Source: JANOYJ01 sp963792485 (GTDB lineage: Bacteria; Pseudomonadota; Alphaproteobacteria; Rhizobiales; Rhizobiaceae). Taken from it: a DNA stretch of 64,000 nt. The notes under the pieces were generated by a model. The model was not told the DNA's origin. It did not search any database and was given only the letters and a program-made list of their open reading frames with translations. The stretch covers positions 124,001 through 188,000 of the forward strand of contig CAWBWL010000009.1 in assembly GCA_963792485.1 (NCBI GenBank). The letters run 5' to 3'. Positions 17,281 through 25,708 of this stretch are shown in pieces (the first letter of the stretch is position 1; every line of letters begins with the position of its first letter). Both the position numbers and the translations under genes were made by a program.

Positions 17281-18509
17281 TATTCCGGCTTGCCCCAGTT
17301 CAACCAGGCCGCCCCCGCCGTCGCTGATGCGCCCAGCAAAATGACGCAAGCAAAGGCGAATGCGCTCCACCAGCCCGCCCAGTCAAACAGCAGGCCGCCC
17401 ATCGCTGCGCCCAATGTGATGGCGAACTGGATGATTGCGACCAAAAGGCCTCCCCCGGCCTCGGCGTCTTGCGGCAGGACGCGGCTCAGCCATGTGCCCC
17501 AGCCGACGGGCGCGGCTGTGCCGAAAAAGCCCCATGCGCCAAGCAGGACTGCGACTGGAAGCTGTGCGGCCCCCAAGGCGATCAAAAGCGCGGCCAGGGC
17601 AGCCATGATGAGGGGAATGCCGGTGACAACAAGGTAGAGGTGCGCGCCAAGCAATCTGCTGGCGCACAATGTCCCCACAACGCCCGCAACACCCATCAGC
17701 AGGAACACGGATGACAGCGCCGGAACCGAATAGCCTGAAACCGTTTCGAGAAATGGCCTCAAATAAGTGAAGAGCGCAAACTGCCCCATGAAAAGCAGGA
17801 ACACCGCCGTCATTCCGAGCGCCACCTGCTTGTGACGCAGCAGCCTGAACACGTTTCCCCGTCCCGCGCGATGGCGCGGGAGGAGCGGCGGCATGCTGAT
17901 CCATTGCCAGACCAGCGCCAGCAGCGCCAGCGGCACAACAAAAAAGAACGCGCCCCGCCAGCCGATCAAGCCGCCGATATAACTTCCAAGCGGGGCCGAA
18001 ATGGTCGTCGCCACGGCATTGCCCGCATTGAGCAAGGCAAGTCCCTTCGGCACCGCCTGCTCCGGCAGCAGCCGCATGACCATGGCGGTGGACATGGACC
18101 AGAAGCCGCCGATCGCCACGCCAAGCAGGGCGCGGCCGATCATCAGCACCGCGTAATTGGGCGCAATTGTCACGATGATGCCGGAGACCAGGAGCGCCAC
18201 CGAGAAGAACAGCAGCACGTTTTTGCGGTCATAGTCGCGCGTGAAGCCTGTCACGGTCAGACTTGTGATGACTGCGAACAGTCCCGAGATCGAGATCGCC
18301 TGCCCGGCCCGCCCTTCGGTCACTGCAAGATCCGCCGCGAGCGGCGTCAACAGGCTGACCGGCATGAATTCCGATGCGATGAGCACGGCAACGCAGAGCG
18401 TCATAGACATAACCGCGCCCCAAGCGGCGGCAACTGGCGCGGCTGCGGCGCTGGCTTCATCTGCGCTGGACAGGTCCGCCACGGTTTTGTTGATGAGGCG
18501 GTTGGGCAT
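17280..18509 (-). CDS. nepI: NepI-like MFS exporter with an SDR-derived N-terminus
   Basis: A 409-residue, 12-helix major facilitator. The start of the transporter (CVAVLIASEFMPVSLLTPLA), the GRALLGVAIGGFWSM loop and PVGWGTW closely follow E. coli NepI, a purine ribonucleoside efflux pump, so nucleoside or nucleobase export is a fair inference. Residues 1-33 do not belong to the transporter: MPNRL and the ADEASAAAAPVAAAWGAV segment match the SDR at 16413-17180. Translation may start at ATG 18509 or at the internal Met34 (MSMTLCV). It lies next to purB on the same strand. Confidence 0.82.
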   Translation of the reverse strand: MPNRLINKTVADLSSADEASAAAAPVAAAWGAVMSMTLCVAVLIASEFMPVSLLTPLAADLAVTEGRAGQAISISGLFAVITSLTVTGFTRDYDRKNVLLFFSVALLVSGIIVTIAPNYAVLMIGRALLGVAIGGFWSMSTAMVMRLLPEQAVPKGLALLNAGNAVATTISAPLGSYIGGLIGWRGAFFFVVPLALLALVWQWISMPPLLPRHRAGRGNVFRLLRHKQVALGMTAVFLLFMGQFALFTYLRPFLETVSGYSVPALSSVFLLMGVAGVVGTLCASRLLGAHLYLVVTGIPLIMAALAALLIALGAAQLPVAVLLGAWGFFGTAAPVGWGTWLSRVLPQDAEAGGGLLVAIIQFAITLGAAMGGLLFDWAGWWSAFAFACVILLGASATAGAAWLNWGKPE

Positions 18510-18527
18510 GGCGGGGCTCCGTGGCGC

Positions 18528-18709
18528 AGAAATTTCGGGTGAGGGAAGAAAGTAATTTCGGTGACAGTTTACTTAATTCAGTAAGTGCGCACTATCCAAA
18601 AGACGTGATCATGGACTGAATTAAGTAAACTGTCACCGAAATTACTTTCGTCACCGAAATTACTTTCATCTGTCCCCGAAATTATCGCTTTCCCTCACCC
18701 GAAATTTCT
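18528..18709. repeat. REPIN-like hairpin 2, nested palindrome
   Basis: Two nested inverted repeats. The outer arms are 20 bases (AGAAATTTCGGGTGAGGGAA at 18528-18547 and its complement at 18690-18709). The inner arms are 35 bases, perfect, at 18548-18582 and 18615-18649, and contain GGTGACAGTTTACTTAATTC. A partial extra copy of the inner motif follows at 18650-18680. The element directly abuts the purB stop. Confidence 0.9.
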
Positions 18710-20011
18710 TCACCCAAACACCCGCGCAAATATCGTCCCCACATGCTTGGTATGATACGCCAGATCAAACTTCTCCCGTATCTCCGCCTCGTTCAAATGC
18801 TTCCTCACATCCGCGTCCCCGAGCAATTCCTCAAGGAAATCAGCGTCCTGCTCCCATACTCTCATCGCATTGCGCTGCACGAGCGAATAGCTTTCCTCGC
18901 GTGAGCAGCCGGCCTGCGTCAGCGCCAGCAGCACGCGCTGGGAGTGGACGAGGCCTTTGAACTTGTTGAGGTTTTTCAGCATGTTGTCCGGATAGACCAA
19001 GAGCTTGTCGATCACCGAGGTGAGGCGGGTCAGCGCGAAGTCGAGCGTGATTGTCGCGTCCGGGCCGATCATGCGCTCGACGGAGGAGTGCGAAATGTCG
19101 CGCTCGTGCCAGAGCGCCACGTTCTCCATAGCGGGCAGGGCCATAGAGCGGACCATGCGGGCAAGGCCGGTGAGGTTTTCCGTCAGCACCGGATTGCGCT
19201 TGTGCGGCATGGCGCTGGAGCCCTTCTGGCCGGGCGAAAAAAACTCCTCGGCCTCCAGAACTTCCGTGCGCTGCAGATGGCGGATTTCTGTGGCGAGGCG
19301 CTCGACGCAGGAGGCGATCACGCCCAGTGTGGCGAAATACATGGCGTGCCGGTCGCGCGGGATGACCTGCGTCGAGACCGGCTCGGCTTTCAGCCCCAGC
19401 GCCTTGGCGACATGCTCTTCAACGCGCGGGTCGATATTGGCGAATGTGCCCACGGCTCCTGAAATGGCGCAGGTGGCGATCTCGGCGCGCGCATTGACAA
19501 GGCGCTCGCGGCAGCGGGAGAATTCGGCGTAAGCCAGCGCCAGCTTGACGCCGAATGTCGTCGGCTCGGCATGAATGCCATGGCTGCGGCCGATGGTGAT
19601 GGTGTCTTTGTGCTCAAAAGCCCGCTTCTTCAGCGCGGCGAGCAGCTTGTCGAGGTCAGTCAGCAGCAGGTCCGAGGCGCGGGCGAGCTGAATGGCGAAG
19701 CAGGTGTCGAGCACGTCGGACGAGGTCATGCCCTGATGGATGAAGCGCAAATCCTCGCCGACAAATTCAGCCAAATGCGTGAGAAAGGCGATGACGTCAT
19801 GTTTGGTGACGGCTTCAATCGCATCAATCTTCGCCACATCAAACTTTGCCGCGCCGCCTTTTTCCCAGATGGTTTTCGCCGCCGATTTCGGGATGACGCC
19901 AATTTCCGCCAGCGCGTCGCAGGCGTGCGCCTCGATCTCGAACCAGATGCGGAAACGCGTTTCGGGCGACCAGATGGCGACCATTTGCGGGCGGGAATAG
20001 CGGGGGATCAT
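18710..20011 (-). CDS. purB: Adenylosuccinate lyase
   Basis: A 433-residue fumarase/aspartase-superfamily lyase that splits SAICAR and adenylosuccinate in purine synthesis. It carries MTSSDVLDT, the catalytic His region in GRSHGIHAEPTTFG and the flexible signature loop SSAMPHKRNP. Start ATG 20011 (MIPRYSRPQM) is the family start. It lies apart from the main pur operon, downstream of rpe and a small membrane protein gene. A nested palindrome touches its stop codon. Confidence 0.97.
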   Translation of the reverse strand: MIPRYSRPQMVAIWSPETRFRIWFEIEAHACDALAEIGVIPKSAAKTIWEKGGAAKFDVAKIDAIEAVTKHDVIAFLTHLAEFVGEDLRFIHQGMTSSDVLDTCFAIQLARASDLLLTDLDKLLAALKKRAFEHKDTITIGRSHGIHAEPTTFGVKLALAYAEFSRCRERLVNARAEIATCAISGAVGTFANIDPRVEEHVAKALGLKAEPVSTQVIPRDRHAMYFATLGVIASCVERLATEIRHLQRTEVLEAEEFFSPGQKGSSAMPHKRNPVLTENLTGLARMVRSMALPAMENVALWHERDISHSSVERMIGPDATITLDFALTRLTSVIDKLLVYPDNMLKNLNKFKGLVHSQRVLLALTQAGCSREESYSLVQRNAMRVWEQDADFLEELLGDADVRKHLNEAEIREKFDLAYHTKHVGTIFARVFG

Positions 20012-20065
20012 CTGCGATACTCATTCAGGCCGGGATGTGGCCCTCTAACAGGCGAGCCGTGAGAG

Positions 20066-20575
20066 TCAAAGCCGCTTTGTGGACAGGATATAAGCCGCGC
20101 CGATCAACACGACCGGCCCCCAGGGCAGATAGAGCCGCGTGCCAAGCACGGCGAACTGGTAAAACGCCGAGGCCGTCGTGAAGAATTGCTGCCAATACCA
20201 GTCATGCGAGCCGATATGGTCGTGCCAGATGGCGTAGTAGGCGCGGTAATGGAACAGATAAACCAGCGCAGTCACGCCGATTGTTGACAGCGTAAGCCCG
20301 ATCAAAAGCGCCGCCATCAGCTGGCTCCGCCGTTTCTTTCCCGCAATCAAATTCGCTGCCGTAACGCCCGGCACAAACGCAAGCACCGCGCCGGCCGCCA
20401 TGATCGACAGCACAGTCAGGCGCTGGGGATCAATGCCCCATGACATGAAGCGGGAATTGAACCAGACACAAAGTGAGACGGCCGCGCACCATGCAAGGCT
20501 GCCTATCAGTCCTACCCGCAGCGATGGCAGCGCGGCGCGGAGCGCGCCCGAAAGTGAGACCAGGTGGGTGATCAC
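20066..20575 (-). CDS. Hypothetical membrane protein
   Basis: A protein of about 169 residues, read from GTG 20575, with four hydrophobic helices (for example IGSLAWCAAVSLCVW and VVLIGAAYILS). An upstream ATG at 20716 would overlap the rpe gene by 110 bases and give a low-complexity N-terminus, so the GTG is preferred. It starts 28 bases after the rpe stop. No family recognised. Confidence 0.6.
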   Translation of the reverse strand: MITHLVSLSGALRAALPSLRVGLIGSLAWCAAVSLCVWFNSRFMSWGIDPQRLTVLSIMAAGAVLAFVPGVTAANLIAGKKRRSQLMAALLIGLTLSTIGVTALVYLFHYRAYYAIWHDHIGSHDWYWQQFFTTASAFYQFAVLGTRLYLPWGPVVLIGAAYILSTKRL

Positions 20576-20603
20576 GCTTCTTGCAAACGGAAGCCTGCCC
20601 GCC

Positions 20604-21278
20604 TCATTTCGGCTCGCCCGCCACAAGGCGCAGGCCCGCAATGCGCTGGCGGTAGGCGTCCTGCGTGCCTCCCGCGAAGACCGCAGAGCCCGCGACAAGC
20701 ACATTTGCGCCCGCATTGGTGCAAAGCCCCGCCGTTTCCAGCGTCACGCCGCCGTCCACTTCAATGTCAATCGGCCGCTTGCCGACAAGATTGCGGATCT
20801 TGGCGATCTTTTCGAGCATGGCCGGGATCAGCCGCTGGCCGCCAAAGCCTGGATTGACGGTCATGACGTTGATCAGGTCGATGGAATCCAGAAGATAGGG
20901 CAGGGAGCTGATCGGCGTTGCCGGATTGATGGCGATGCCCGCCTTCTTGCCGAGCATTTTGATGGCGTGAAGGGAGCGGTGCACATGCGGGCCCGATTCC
21001 ATGTGCACCGTGATGTAGTCGCAGCCCGCTTTGGCGAAGGCTTCGATGTATGGATCGCAGGGCGCAATCATCAGATGGCAGTCAAACACTGCGTTCGTGT
21101 GCGGACGCAGCGCGCGCACGACATCCGGGCCGAACGAAATATTCGGCACAAAATGCCCGTCCATGATGTCGAGATGGATCCAGTCCGCGCCCGCCGCCAC
21201 GACATGGTCAACCTCCTCGCCAAGCTTTGCATAATTGGCCGCCAGAATGGAGGGGGCGATGAGGAGAGGGCGGGACAT
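20604..21278 (-). CDS. rpe: Ribulose-phosphate 3-epimerase
   Basis: A 224-residue TIM-barrel enzyme that interconverts ribulose-5-phosphate and xylulose-5-phosphate in the pentose phosphate and Calvin pathways. Landmarks are APSILAANYAKLG, the catalytic Asp and metal His in HLDIMDGHFVPN, DCHLMI, VNPGFGGQ and the EVDGGV phosphate site. It is followed by the small membrane protein gene and purB on the same strand. Confidence 0.97.
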   Translation of the reverse strand: MSRPLLIAPSILAANYAKLGEEVDHVVAAGADWIHLDIMDGHFVPNISFGPDVVRALRPHTNAVFDCHLMIAPCDPYIEAFAKAGCDYITVHMESGPHVHRSLHAIKMLGKKAGIAINPATPISSLPYLLDSIDLINVMTVNPGFGGQRLIPAMLEKIAKIRNLVGKRPIDIEVDGGVTLETAGLCTNAGANVLVAGSAVFAGGTQDAYRQRIAGLRLVAGEPK

Positions 21279-21343
21279 GCGGGTTGGCTCCGGAATGCGG
21301 CAGGAATCAAATGCGGTAAACTATGACTGATATACAACCGCCA

Positions 21344-22417
21344 TTATTCATAAATCTCAAAACTTCCAGCCTTGGATACCAAGACTGCATACGGATTGTC
21401 CATCAAATCACCGTTTAGGGCGAAACGGACAGGGCCAATAACGGTCTGATGCGCCGTTTCCTGGATGGCCTGATTAAGCGGTTTGCCACTGGCTGCAACT
21501 TCGGAAGCGCTGACTATGACCTCAATGGCGGCATAAGCAGGCAGGAAATAGCCTTCTGGCACAATTTTGGAAGCGCTCGCGGTCTTTACGGCATTGTGTG
21601 CCTGCTGCCGCCCGTCCGCAGGCGGCACGCCGATCATCAGCACGCCGTCCGGCAGTGCGTGGTCAAGCGGCGCGGCATTGAGGACATCGCTCCCCGCAAT
21701 CGTCAGCCTGTAGCCCTTGTCCGCAGCGTTCTGGGCGATGATCGAAATGTCCTCGCGGTCGCCGCCGGCAAAGGCATGCGTCACGCCAGCCTTTTTGAGA
21801 CGGCTGATCAGCGCAAACTGATCCTCCTGGCCGGGTCTGAGCGTGTCAATGAGGGCAGGCTTCAATCCCGCTTCCTCTGCGGTAATGCGCAAGGACTCGG
21901 CGAGTTCGCGCGAGCGCAATGTGCCGTCATCCACAATGGCGAACTTCTTGCCGCGCCACAGCGGCAGCAAGAGCTTGGAAACAGCATCCAATTCCTGTGT
22001 GCTGGAGGGCGCCATGCGAAACACCGAGGCGGTTTCAGTTCCGGATGTCTTGGTCACGGCATCCGCACGCGCGCTCACCGTGACCAGCGGCACGCCGCTG
22101 CCGCCAACGGCGCTTGCAGCGGCAATAAGTGGCGCTGTGCAGAGAAATCCGGCAACCGCGTCCACCCTCGTTTCAGTGAATTGTCCGGCGCCGGCCTTCC
22201 CGCCCTCGGCGGTGCATGCATCGTCCACGACAACAAGCTCCACCGCGCGCGTCGCCGCCAAAGCCGCCACTGCCGCTTGCGCCCCGGCGCGCGCTTGTTC
22301 TCCCAGCATTTTATACGGCCCGGACAGCGGCACAGACAGGCCGATGCGCAGCGGCTCTTGCGCCCATCCGGGCGTTGAAAAAATGGCGATCACAAACAGG
22401 GCTGGCAGAAGTCTCAT
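21344..22417 (-). CDS. Periplasmic leucine-type substrate-binding protein
   Basis: A 357-residue type I periplasmic binding protein of the branched-chain amino acid ABC family (LivJ/LivK-like). From ATG 22417 it has a signal peptide ending at GWAQ, then EPLRIGLSVPLSGPY and a two-lobed body. A longer reading up to 22699 runs back through the inverted repeat at 22466-22615 and is not a real extension. No permease or ATPase gene is adjacent, so it may act with a transporter encoded elsewhere. Ligand unknown. Confidence 0.85.
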   Translation of the reverse strand: MRLLPALFVIAIFSTPGWAQEPLRIGLSVPLSGPYKMLGEQARAGAQAAVAALAATRAVELVVVDDACTAEGGKAGAGQFTETRVDAVAGFLCTAPLIAAASAVGGSGVPLVTVSARADAVTKTSGTETASVFRMAPSSTQELDAVSKLLLPLWRGKKFAIVDDGTLRSRELAESLRITAEEAGLKPALIDTLRPGQEDQFALISRLKKAGVTHAFAGGDREDISIIAQNAADKGYRLTIAGSDVLNAAPLDHALPDGVLMIGVPPADGRQQAHNAVKTASASKIVPEGYFLPAYAAIEVIVSASEVAASGKPLNQAIQETAHQTVIGPVRFALNGDLMDNPYAVLVSKAGSFEIYE

Positions 22418-22465
22418 GGGTTCACCATATGCGGCGAATGGGCAGGCCCGCAATTGGCATTCCGC

Positions 22466-22615
22466 TAAGAGTCTGTTTTGAAGCTTGCACTGCCGAGTCT
22501 GCAAATGGCGGTTTTCGCGCTTCGGAGCGAAGCGTACTATCAGTACGCTCCGCACCGAAGTGCTCGAAAACCGCCATTTGCAGACCGGCAGGGCGAGTTT
22601 CAAAACAAACTCTAA
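22466..22615. repeat. 150-base imperfect palindrome (MITE-like)
   Basis: Two arms of about 70 bases form a long imperfect hairpin around the centre GTACTATCAGTAC. Matching blocks include GTCTGCAAATGGCGGTTTTC and the ends TAAGAGTCTGTTTTGAA / TTCAAAACAAACTCTAA. It differs in sequence from the three REPIN-like hairpins. It lies between two divergent genes, just upstream of the flavin reductase start. Confidence 0.9.
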
Positions 22616-22682
22616 GGCGGGATATACTTCGCCGCGAATTGCCCTATGTTGCCTCGAAACTCTCCTTTGGAATTGCGGACAC

Positions 22683-23189
22683 GTGCTGAAATTGAACAAG
22701 ATAGAAGCTACGGCGTACCGGCAAGTGATGAGTCATTTTGCCGGCGCGGTGCATGTGGTCACCACGGATGGCCCGGCCGGCCGGCGCGGCGTGACGGTCA
22801 CCGCCGCGTGTTCCGTCTCCGACAATCCGCCGACGCTGCTGGTGTGTCTCAATCGCGGTCATCCGGCGAACGCGATGTTCGATGAAAACGGCGTTTTTGC
22901 CCTCAACACGCTGGCTGAAGAGCACCAGCCGCTCTCCGTCGCTTTTTCGGGCAAGGGGCATCTTCCGCAGGAAGACCGGTTTGGCCTGTCCGAATGGGAA
23001 ACGCTCGAGACCGGAGCGCCTGTGCTCGCCAACGCGGCAGCGGTGTTTGACTGCCGCATTGTTGAGGCACAGGACATGGCGACCCATCGCGTTCTGTATG
23101 GCGAGGTTGTTGGCCTAAGGTCGCGTAGCGTTTCAAAGCCGCTGATTTATCATGGCCGGGCGTATCATGCGCTTGGCGGTGAACTCTGA
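22683..23189 (+). CDS. Flavin reductase family protein
   Basis: A 168-residue FMN-binding split-barrel protein of the HpaC/RutF type, which reduces free flavin with NAD(P)H for a partner monooxygenase. It shows FAGAVHVVTT, GVTVTAACSVSDNPPTLLVC, FALNTL and a C-terminal YHGRAYHALG. The start is GTG 22683. It precedes the CoxD-like gene by five bases, so it is probably the first gene of the molybdoenzyme maturation operon. A monooxygenase partner is not present in the window. Confidence 0.85.
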   Translation: MLKLNKIEATAYRQVMSHFAGAVHVVTTDGPAGRRGVTVTAACSVSDNPPTLLVCLNRGHPANAMFDENGVFALNTLAEEHQPLSVAFSGKGHLPQEDRFGLSEWETLETGAPVLANAAAVFDCRIVEAQDMATHRVLYGEVVGLRSRSVSKPLIYHGRAYHALGGEL

Positions 23190-23194
23190 ATATC

Positions 23195-24124
23195 ATGTCT
23201 GAAACCAAACCCCGGCCGCTCCCGGCCAGCATAGACGACACGCTCAGCCTGCTCGAAAGCGCGGATTATGTCGCCAGCCGCGCGCTGGCGACGGTGCTGT
23301 TTCTAGCGCTCAAAATGCGCCGCCCGCTGTTTCTCGAGGGCGAGGCAGGCGTCGGCAAAACCGAGATTGCCAAGGTTCTGGCGCAGACGCTGGGCCGCAA
23401 ACTCATCCGGCTGCAATGCTATGAAGGTTTGGACATTTCATCAGCAGTTTACGAATGGAACTATGCCGCGCAGATGATTGAAATCCGCATGGCCGAAGCG
23501 TCCGGCGAGAAGGATCGCGCGGCGTTGGAACGCGGCGTTTTCTCTGAAAAATATCTCATCCGCAGGCCGGTTCTGGAGGCCCTTGAGGGGTCGGCGGGAG
23601 CTGCGCCGGTGTTCCTGATTGACGAACTTGACCGCGCTGATGAGGCGTTTGAGGCGTTCCTGCTTGAGGTGCTTTCAGACTTTCAGGTGACCGTGCCCGA
23701 GCTTGGCACGATCAAGGCAGCCGAGCCGCCCATCGTTATCATCACCACCAACCGCACGCGCGAAATTCACGACGCGCTGAAGCGCCGCTGTCTGTATCAC
23801 TGGGTGGATTACCCGGGCGCGGCAAGCGAACTTGAAATCATCCGGCGCAAGGTGCCCGGCGCCAATGCCAGGCTCTCCGGCGAAGTGGTCGCCTATGTCC
23901 AAAGGCTGCGCGAGCTGGAGCTGTTCAAAGTTCCGGGCGTTGCTGAAACGATTGACTGGGCAAGCGCGCTGCTCGAACTCGACAAGGTCGCCCTTGATCC
24001 CGAAACCGTCTCCGACACGATCGGCGTCCTCCTGAAATATCAGGACGACATCGCCCGTATCGCCACAGGCGAGGGCCAGAAAATCCTCACTGAAGTGAAA
24101 GCGGAGCTTGCTGCGGCAGGGTGA
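23195..24124 (+). CDS. coxD: MoxR-type AAA ATPase, CoxD-like
   Basis: A 309-residue AAA+ ATPase of the MoxR group. Walker A is GEAGVGKT (about residues 49-56), Walker B is FLIDELDRAD and sensor 1 is IITTNRTRE. In Oligotropha, CoxD helps build the copper-sulfur-molybdenum site of aerobic CO dehydrogenase together with CoxE. The following VWA gene supports this role. CO dehydrogenase itself is not encoded here, so the client may be another molybdenum hydroxylase. Confidence 0.85.
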   Translation: MSETKPRPLPASIDDTLSLLESADYVASRALATVLFLALKMRRPLFLEGEAGVGKTEIAKVLAQTLGRKLIRLQCYEGLDISSAVYEWNYAAQMIEIRMAEASGEKDRAALERGVFSEKYLIRRPVLEALEGSAGAAPVFLIDELDRADEAFEAFLLEVLSDFQVTVPELGTIKAAEPPIVIITTNRTREIHDALKRRCLYHWVDYPGAASELEIIRRKVPGANARLSGEVVAYVQRLRELELFKVPGVAETIDWASALLELDKVALDPETVSDTIGVLLKYQDDIARIATGEGQKILTEVKAELAAAG

Positions 24125-24125
24125 T

Positions 24126-25364
24126 ATGGCAAGCGCTCCCACAATCGCAGTGCCTGACGGACGGGTAGCCGACAACATCCTGTTCTTCGGTCGGGTGCTG
24201 CGCAAAGCCGGCATGAAAGTCGGCCCTGCCTCGGTGCGCGATGCGATTGAAGCCATGCTGGCGACCGGCATCGGCTCGCGCGATGATTTTTACTGGACGC
24301 TGCATGCCGTATTTGTGAAGCGGCATGAGGATCATCCGGTCTTTGATGACGCTTTCCGCCTCTATTGGAAATCGCGTGAACTGATCGCAAAGATGATCTC
24401 CATGTTCTCGCCGGTGGTGATGGACAAGCGGGAGAAGCAGAAGCAGAAAGCGGGAGAGACCCGCGTCAGCCAGGCTCTGTTTGAGGGCCATCACAAGAAC
24501 CAGCGCGAAAGCGAAATCGATCTTGTCGAAGTCGATGCGCGCTTTACGACTTCGGGCAAGGAAATCCTGCGCGAGAAGGATTTCGGTCAAATGACGGCGG
24601 CGGAAATTGCCGAAGCCAAACGTGAAATTGCCAAGCTGTCGCCGAGCTTTGAGAAGGTACGGACGCGGCGGTTCCAGCCGGTCAATGTTCGCCGCAGGAT
24701 TGATCCGAAGCGCACCATGCGCGATGCGCTGCGCGGCGGCGGCGAGTTGATCCTGCCGAAATTCCGCGAACGCAGGACTGTCTATCCGCCACTCGTCGTG
24801 CTCGCCGACATTTCCGGCTCGATGAGCCAGTATTCCCGGCTTTTTCTGCATTTTCTGCATGTTCTGACCGAGGAGCGGCGCAGAGTGCACACATTCGTCT
24901 TCGGCACACGGCTCACCAATATCACCCGCCAGATGCGCTACCGCGATCCGGACGAGGCGCTGGCGCTGTCGGCGGCTGCCGTGAAGGACTGGTCCGGCGG
25001 CACGCGCATTGGCGAGGCCGTCGGCAGCTTCAACCGGCATTGGTCGCGCCGGGTCTTGGGGCAGGGCGCTGAAGTGCTTTTGATCACCGACGGCTTGGAG
25101 CGTGAGGAGACAGCGCATCTGTCGGCGGAAATGGAGCGTCTGCATAAATCCTGCCGCCGCCTCATCTGGCTCAATCCCTTGCTGCGCTTTGACGGCTTTG
25201 AAGCGCGCGCCCGCGGCGTGCGCGCCATGCTGCCCCATGTTGACGAATTCCGCGCAGTGCATAATCTCAATGCGCTGGCTGACGTGTGCGCAGCGCTCTC
25301 GGGAAAGCCGAAGAAATCCACCGACCCCAAGCAATGGCTTCAACAGATCCGTGACGCGGCCTGA
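24126..25364 (+). CDS. coxE: VWA domain protein, CoxE-like
   Basis: A 412-residue protein with a C-terminal von Willebrand A domain. The MIDAS motif is ADISGSMSQYS, with Thr and Asp ligands in GGTRIG and LITDGLE. The N-terminal half has the conserved FGRVLRKAGMKVGPASV start of CoxE proteins and a Lys-rich linker. It partners the preceding MoxR ATPase. ATG 24126 overlaps the coxD stop region with only one base between, indicating coupled translation. Confidence 0.87.
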   Translation: MASAPTIAVPDGRVADNILFFGRVLRKAGMKVGPASVRDAIEAMLATGIGSRDDFYWTLHAVFVKRHEDHPVFDDAFRLYWKSRELIAKMISMFSPVVMDKREKQKQKAGETRVSQALFEGHHKNQRESEIDLVEVDARFTTSGKEILREKDFGQMTAAEIAEAKREIAKLSPSFEKVRTRRFQPVNVRRRIDPKRTMRDALRGGGELILPKFRERRTVYPPLVVLADISGSMSQYSRLFLHFLHVLTEERRRVHTFVFGTRLTNITRQMRYRDPDEALALSAAAVKDWSGGTRIGEAVGSFNRHWSRRVLGQGAEVLLITDGLEREETAHLSAEMERLHKSCRRLIWLNPLLRFDGFEARARGVRAMLPHVDEFRAVHNLNALADVCAALSGKPKKSTDPKQWLQQIRDAA

Positions 25365-25378
25365 GACAGGATAATCAC

Positions 25379-25708
25379 ATGGAATCAATCAGCTCTGACC
25401 GCGATCCTCTTGCCCAAGCCGAAGCCTGGATGGGCGAGGGCAAAGAAGTGGCCATCGCCACGGTCGTCGAGACATGGGGCTCCGCGCCACGCCCTGTCGG
25501 CAGTCATTTGGTCATCGACGAGGCCGGGAATTTCTTCGGCTCCGTCTCCGGCGGCTGTGTGGAGGGCGCGGTCATTTCAGAGGCCGCCGACATTATTGCC
25601 ACGGGCGCTCCAAAAATGCTGGAATTCGGGGTTGCCGATGAGACCGCCTGGCAGGTGGGCCTCTCATGTGGCGGCAAGATCCGCGTTTATGTCGAGCGGC
25701 TCGGCTGA
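25379..25708 (+). CDS. XdhC/CoxI N-terminal domain protein
   Basis: A 109-residue stand-alone XdhC_CoxI domain. TVVETWGSAPRPVGSHLVI and SVSGGCVEGAV with its conserved Cys are typical. XdhC binds the molybdenum cofactor and promotes its sulfuration before insertion into xanthine-oxidase-type enzymes. The usual C-terminal Rossmann domain is encoded by the next gene, whose ATG overlaps this stop (TGATG). The split arrangement also occurs in other cox gene clusters. Confidence 0.85.
   Translation: MESISSDRDPLAQAEAWMGEGKEVAIATVVETWGSAPRPVGSHLVIDEAGNFFGSVSGGCVEGAVISEAADIIATGAPKMLEFGVADETAWQVGLSCGGKIRVYVERLG

Noticed and set aside
20604..20716. Longer start for the small membrane protein downstream of rpe
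   Set aside because: It would overlap rpe by 110 bases and give an Arg- and Ala-rich N-terminus without signal features.
22418..22699. N-terminal extension of the periplasmic binding protein
   Set aside because: It reads through the 150-base palindrome; the signal peptide begins at 22417.
24087..25388. Long open frame of 433 codons on the minus strand
   Set aside because: It is antisense to the CoxE-like gene, which has a MIDAS motif and operon overlaps.
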